Notes under the pieces: model-generated
The model's input: the letters and a program-made list of their open reading frames with translations, nothing else
Databases searched by the model: none
Told to the model about the DNA's origin: nothing
NCBI RefSeq assembly: GCF_019175285.1
Contig: NC_056527.1
Location: 107,897,129 to 107,961,128 of the forward strand
Direction of reading: 5' to 3'
Origin: Sceloporus undulatus
Taxonomy: Eukaryota > Chordata > Lepidosauria > Squamata > Phrynosomatidae
Length of the DNA stretch: 64,000 nucleotides
Part shown: positions 63,009 through 64,000 of the stretch, one piece after another
Numbering within the stretch: position 1 is the stretch's first letter
Layout of the letters: every line of letters starts with the position of its first letter
Position numbers and translations under genes: made by a program

Positions 63009-63121
63009 GCGCATGCGCCCCAAAGAGAAAGGGGGGGAATAGGGAAAGCCTTGAAACCGCAGCTTCGGTGGGGCGCATGCGCAGTGGCCGTCCCTCTGTT
63101 TCCCCAGGCGAGCGCATGCGC
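63009..63121. promoter_or_regulatory. MAPK3: Three NRF1-type palindromes before MAPK3
   Basis: GCGCATGCGC occurs perfectly at 63009-63018, 63073-63082 and 63112-63121. Spacing is 64 and 39 bp, and the last is 80 bp before the start codon. Confidence 0.75.
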
Positions 63122-63200
63122 AGTGTGGTCGGGCGGTGTCGGTTCCGGGTAAGGCAGCAGCGCTATCAGCGGCTGCGGGAGATTCTCGAGCGGATCGGCC

Positions 63201-63364
63201 ATGGCGGCAGCGGCGGCGACAGCAGCCCCAGGCGGGGCGGGAGCCGTGCCGATACCGGGGGCGCCGAGGCTGGGCGTGGAGACGGTGAAGGGGCAGGTGT
63301 TCGACGTGGGGCCGCGCTACACGGACCTGCAGTACATCGGCGAAGGGGCGTACGGCATGGTCTG
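63201..63364 (+). CDS. MAPK3: Mitogen-activated protein kinase 3 (ERK1), exon 1 only
   Basis: Ser/Thr kinase at the end of the RAS-RAF-MEK cascade, cytoplasmic and nuclear. Only exon 1 is in the window: 54 complete codons plus TG, donor GTGAGT at 63365. It starts [20 protein letters not shown], an alanine/glycine-rich N-terminus as in other ERK1 proteins. It continues [20 protein letters not shown] and ends in the glycine-rich ATP loop (GEGAYGMV, residues 47-54). The split codon TG-C would give the Cys seen after GMV in ERK2. ERK1 rather than ERK2 is chosen because CORO1A is the neighbour and because the N-terminus is longer than in ERK2. The start has a perfect Kozak context (gccATGG). Confidence 0.93.
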
Positions 63365-63737
63365 GTGAGTCAGGGAGGGAGCGAGCGTGGACGGCGCGCC
63401 TTTTTGGCCCTCCCCGGGCGCCGTAGCCTGGCCAGCAGCGCGAACCGTTCGAAGCCTTCCAAGCTTGGCCCCGCGCGGCCGCCGTAGTCCCACAAACGGG
63501 CTTCCGCCATGTTGTCTCTCAGCTGCTGAGGGGAGAGTGGCGCCTCTTTCGCCTCGAAAGGGCTCTCTTGCCTCCCTCCGTCGCAGGCTCAGGTCTGTCC
63601 AAGGGCCCTCGGAGCCAGAAACGCATTGAAACACAACAGCCCAAATCCCCAGCTCAGGGATGGATACCCTCATGGGGCCAACCGAAATGCACAGAATTGG
63701 TAATGCAAGGCTTTCGAGCGCCACTGGCTTCTGGATG
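63365..63737 (+). other. Start of MAPK3 intron 1
   Basis: CpG-rich for the first 200 bases (continuation of the CpG-island promoter); no further exon. Confidence 0.6.
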
Positions 63738-64000
63738 TTGAGACTTGGGGAGCTGGGGGTGTTTAGCCTGGAGAGGAGACGGTTACGAGGTGATATGACA
63801 GCCCTGTGTAAGCACTGGATGGCCCTCTGTGATTCTAAGGATTTGAAGGGATGTCACATTGAGGATGGAGCAAGCTTGTTTTCTGCAGCTCCAGAGAATA
63901 GGACACAGTGGAACACACTCCCTCAGAGAGTGGAGGAAGTCCTTAAACCTTGGCTGGATGGCCATCTGATTATGAGTTCCTGCATGGCAGAAGGGGGCTG
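63738..64000 (+). repeat. CR1-like LINE 3' fragment at window edge
   Basis: 'gagacttggggagctggggg', 'gtttagcctggagaggagac', 'gatttgaagggatgtcacat', 'tgcatggcagaagggggctg'. Same family as 26915-27556, with internal deletion and an inserted stretch at about 63811-63835. In MAPK3 intron 1. Confidence 0.85.

Noticed and set aside
63389-63629. Open frame in the GC-rich start of MAPK3 intron 1
   Set aside because: It follows a strong donor at 63365 and has no similarity I recognise; GC-rich DNA has few stops by chance.

Overview
The window is nuclear DNA of a lizard, probably an iguanian. Three things point there. The genes are vertebrate and intron-split. The repeats are typical of squamates: CR1/L2-like and RTE-like LINEs, Penelope-like fragments, tRNA-derived SINEs and many foldback MITE-like elements. 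One SINE, best seen at 61037-61267 with its duplicated target site, is of a type I associate with Anolis and relatives. The gene order SLX1A-BOLA2-CORO1A-MAPK3 is the order of human 16p11.2, so this is a conserved syntenic block with two zinc-finger genes on its left.

Layout. At 2668-10850 (+) lies a four-exon SCAN-KRAB-C2H2 zinc-finger gene with six fingers and a long Lys/Pro-rich linker. At 16654-19141 (+) lies a second SCAN zinc-finger gene with three fingers. Its middle exon is 127 bp and has the same phase as a KRAB-A exon, but has lost nearly all KRAB residues. At 23736-26863 (-) is SLX1A (six coding exons, structure-selective nuclease). At 28522-32704 (+) is BOLA2 (three exons, Fe-S/glutaredoxin partner). 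SLX1A and BOLA2 are head to head around a CpG-rich promoter with ZNF143-, RFX-, BANP- and ETS/CRE-like sites. At 35100-49419 (-) is CORO1A (ten coding exons, complete), tail to tail with BOLA2. From 50.6 to 62.7 kb is a gene-free, repeat-packed interval. At 63201-63364 (+) is exon 1 of MAPK3 (ERK1) behind a CpG-rich promoter with three palindromic NRF1-like sites; the rest of the gene is beyond the window.

The genes do not form one pathway. The two zinc-finger proteins are expected to be sequence-specific nuclear regulators that can pair through SCAN. SLX1A, BOLA2, CORO1A and MAPK3 are housekeeping or leukocyte genes whose adjacency is ancestral. All splice sites given were read by eye, and exon phases were checked to join without a frame break. 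Two assembly gaps are present (4656-4665 and 55606-55705).

I did not find a clearly novel biochemical system. The most interesting signals are the KRAB-like exon that kept its length and phase but not its residues, foldback elements that carry ZNF143-like or YY1/CRE-like motifs, an unclassified repeat of about 0.4 kb in five places, and the nested, partly duplicated retroelement cluster around the 55.6-kb gap.
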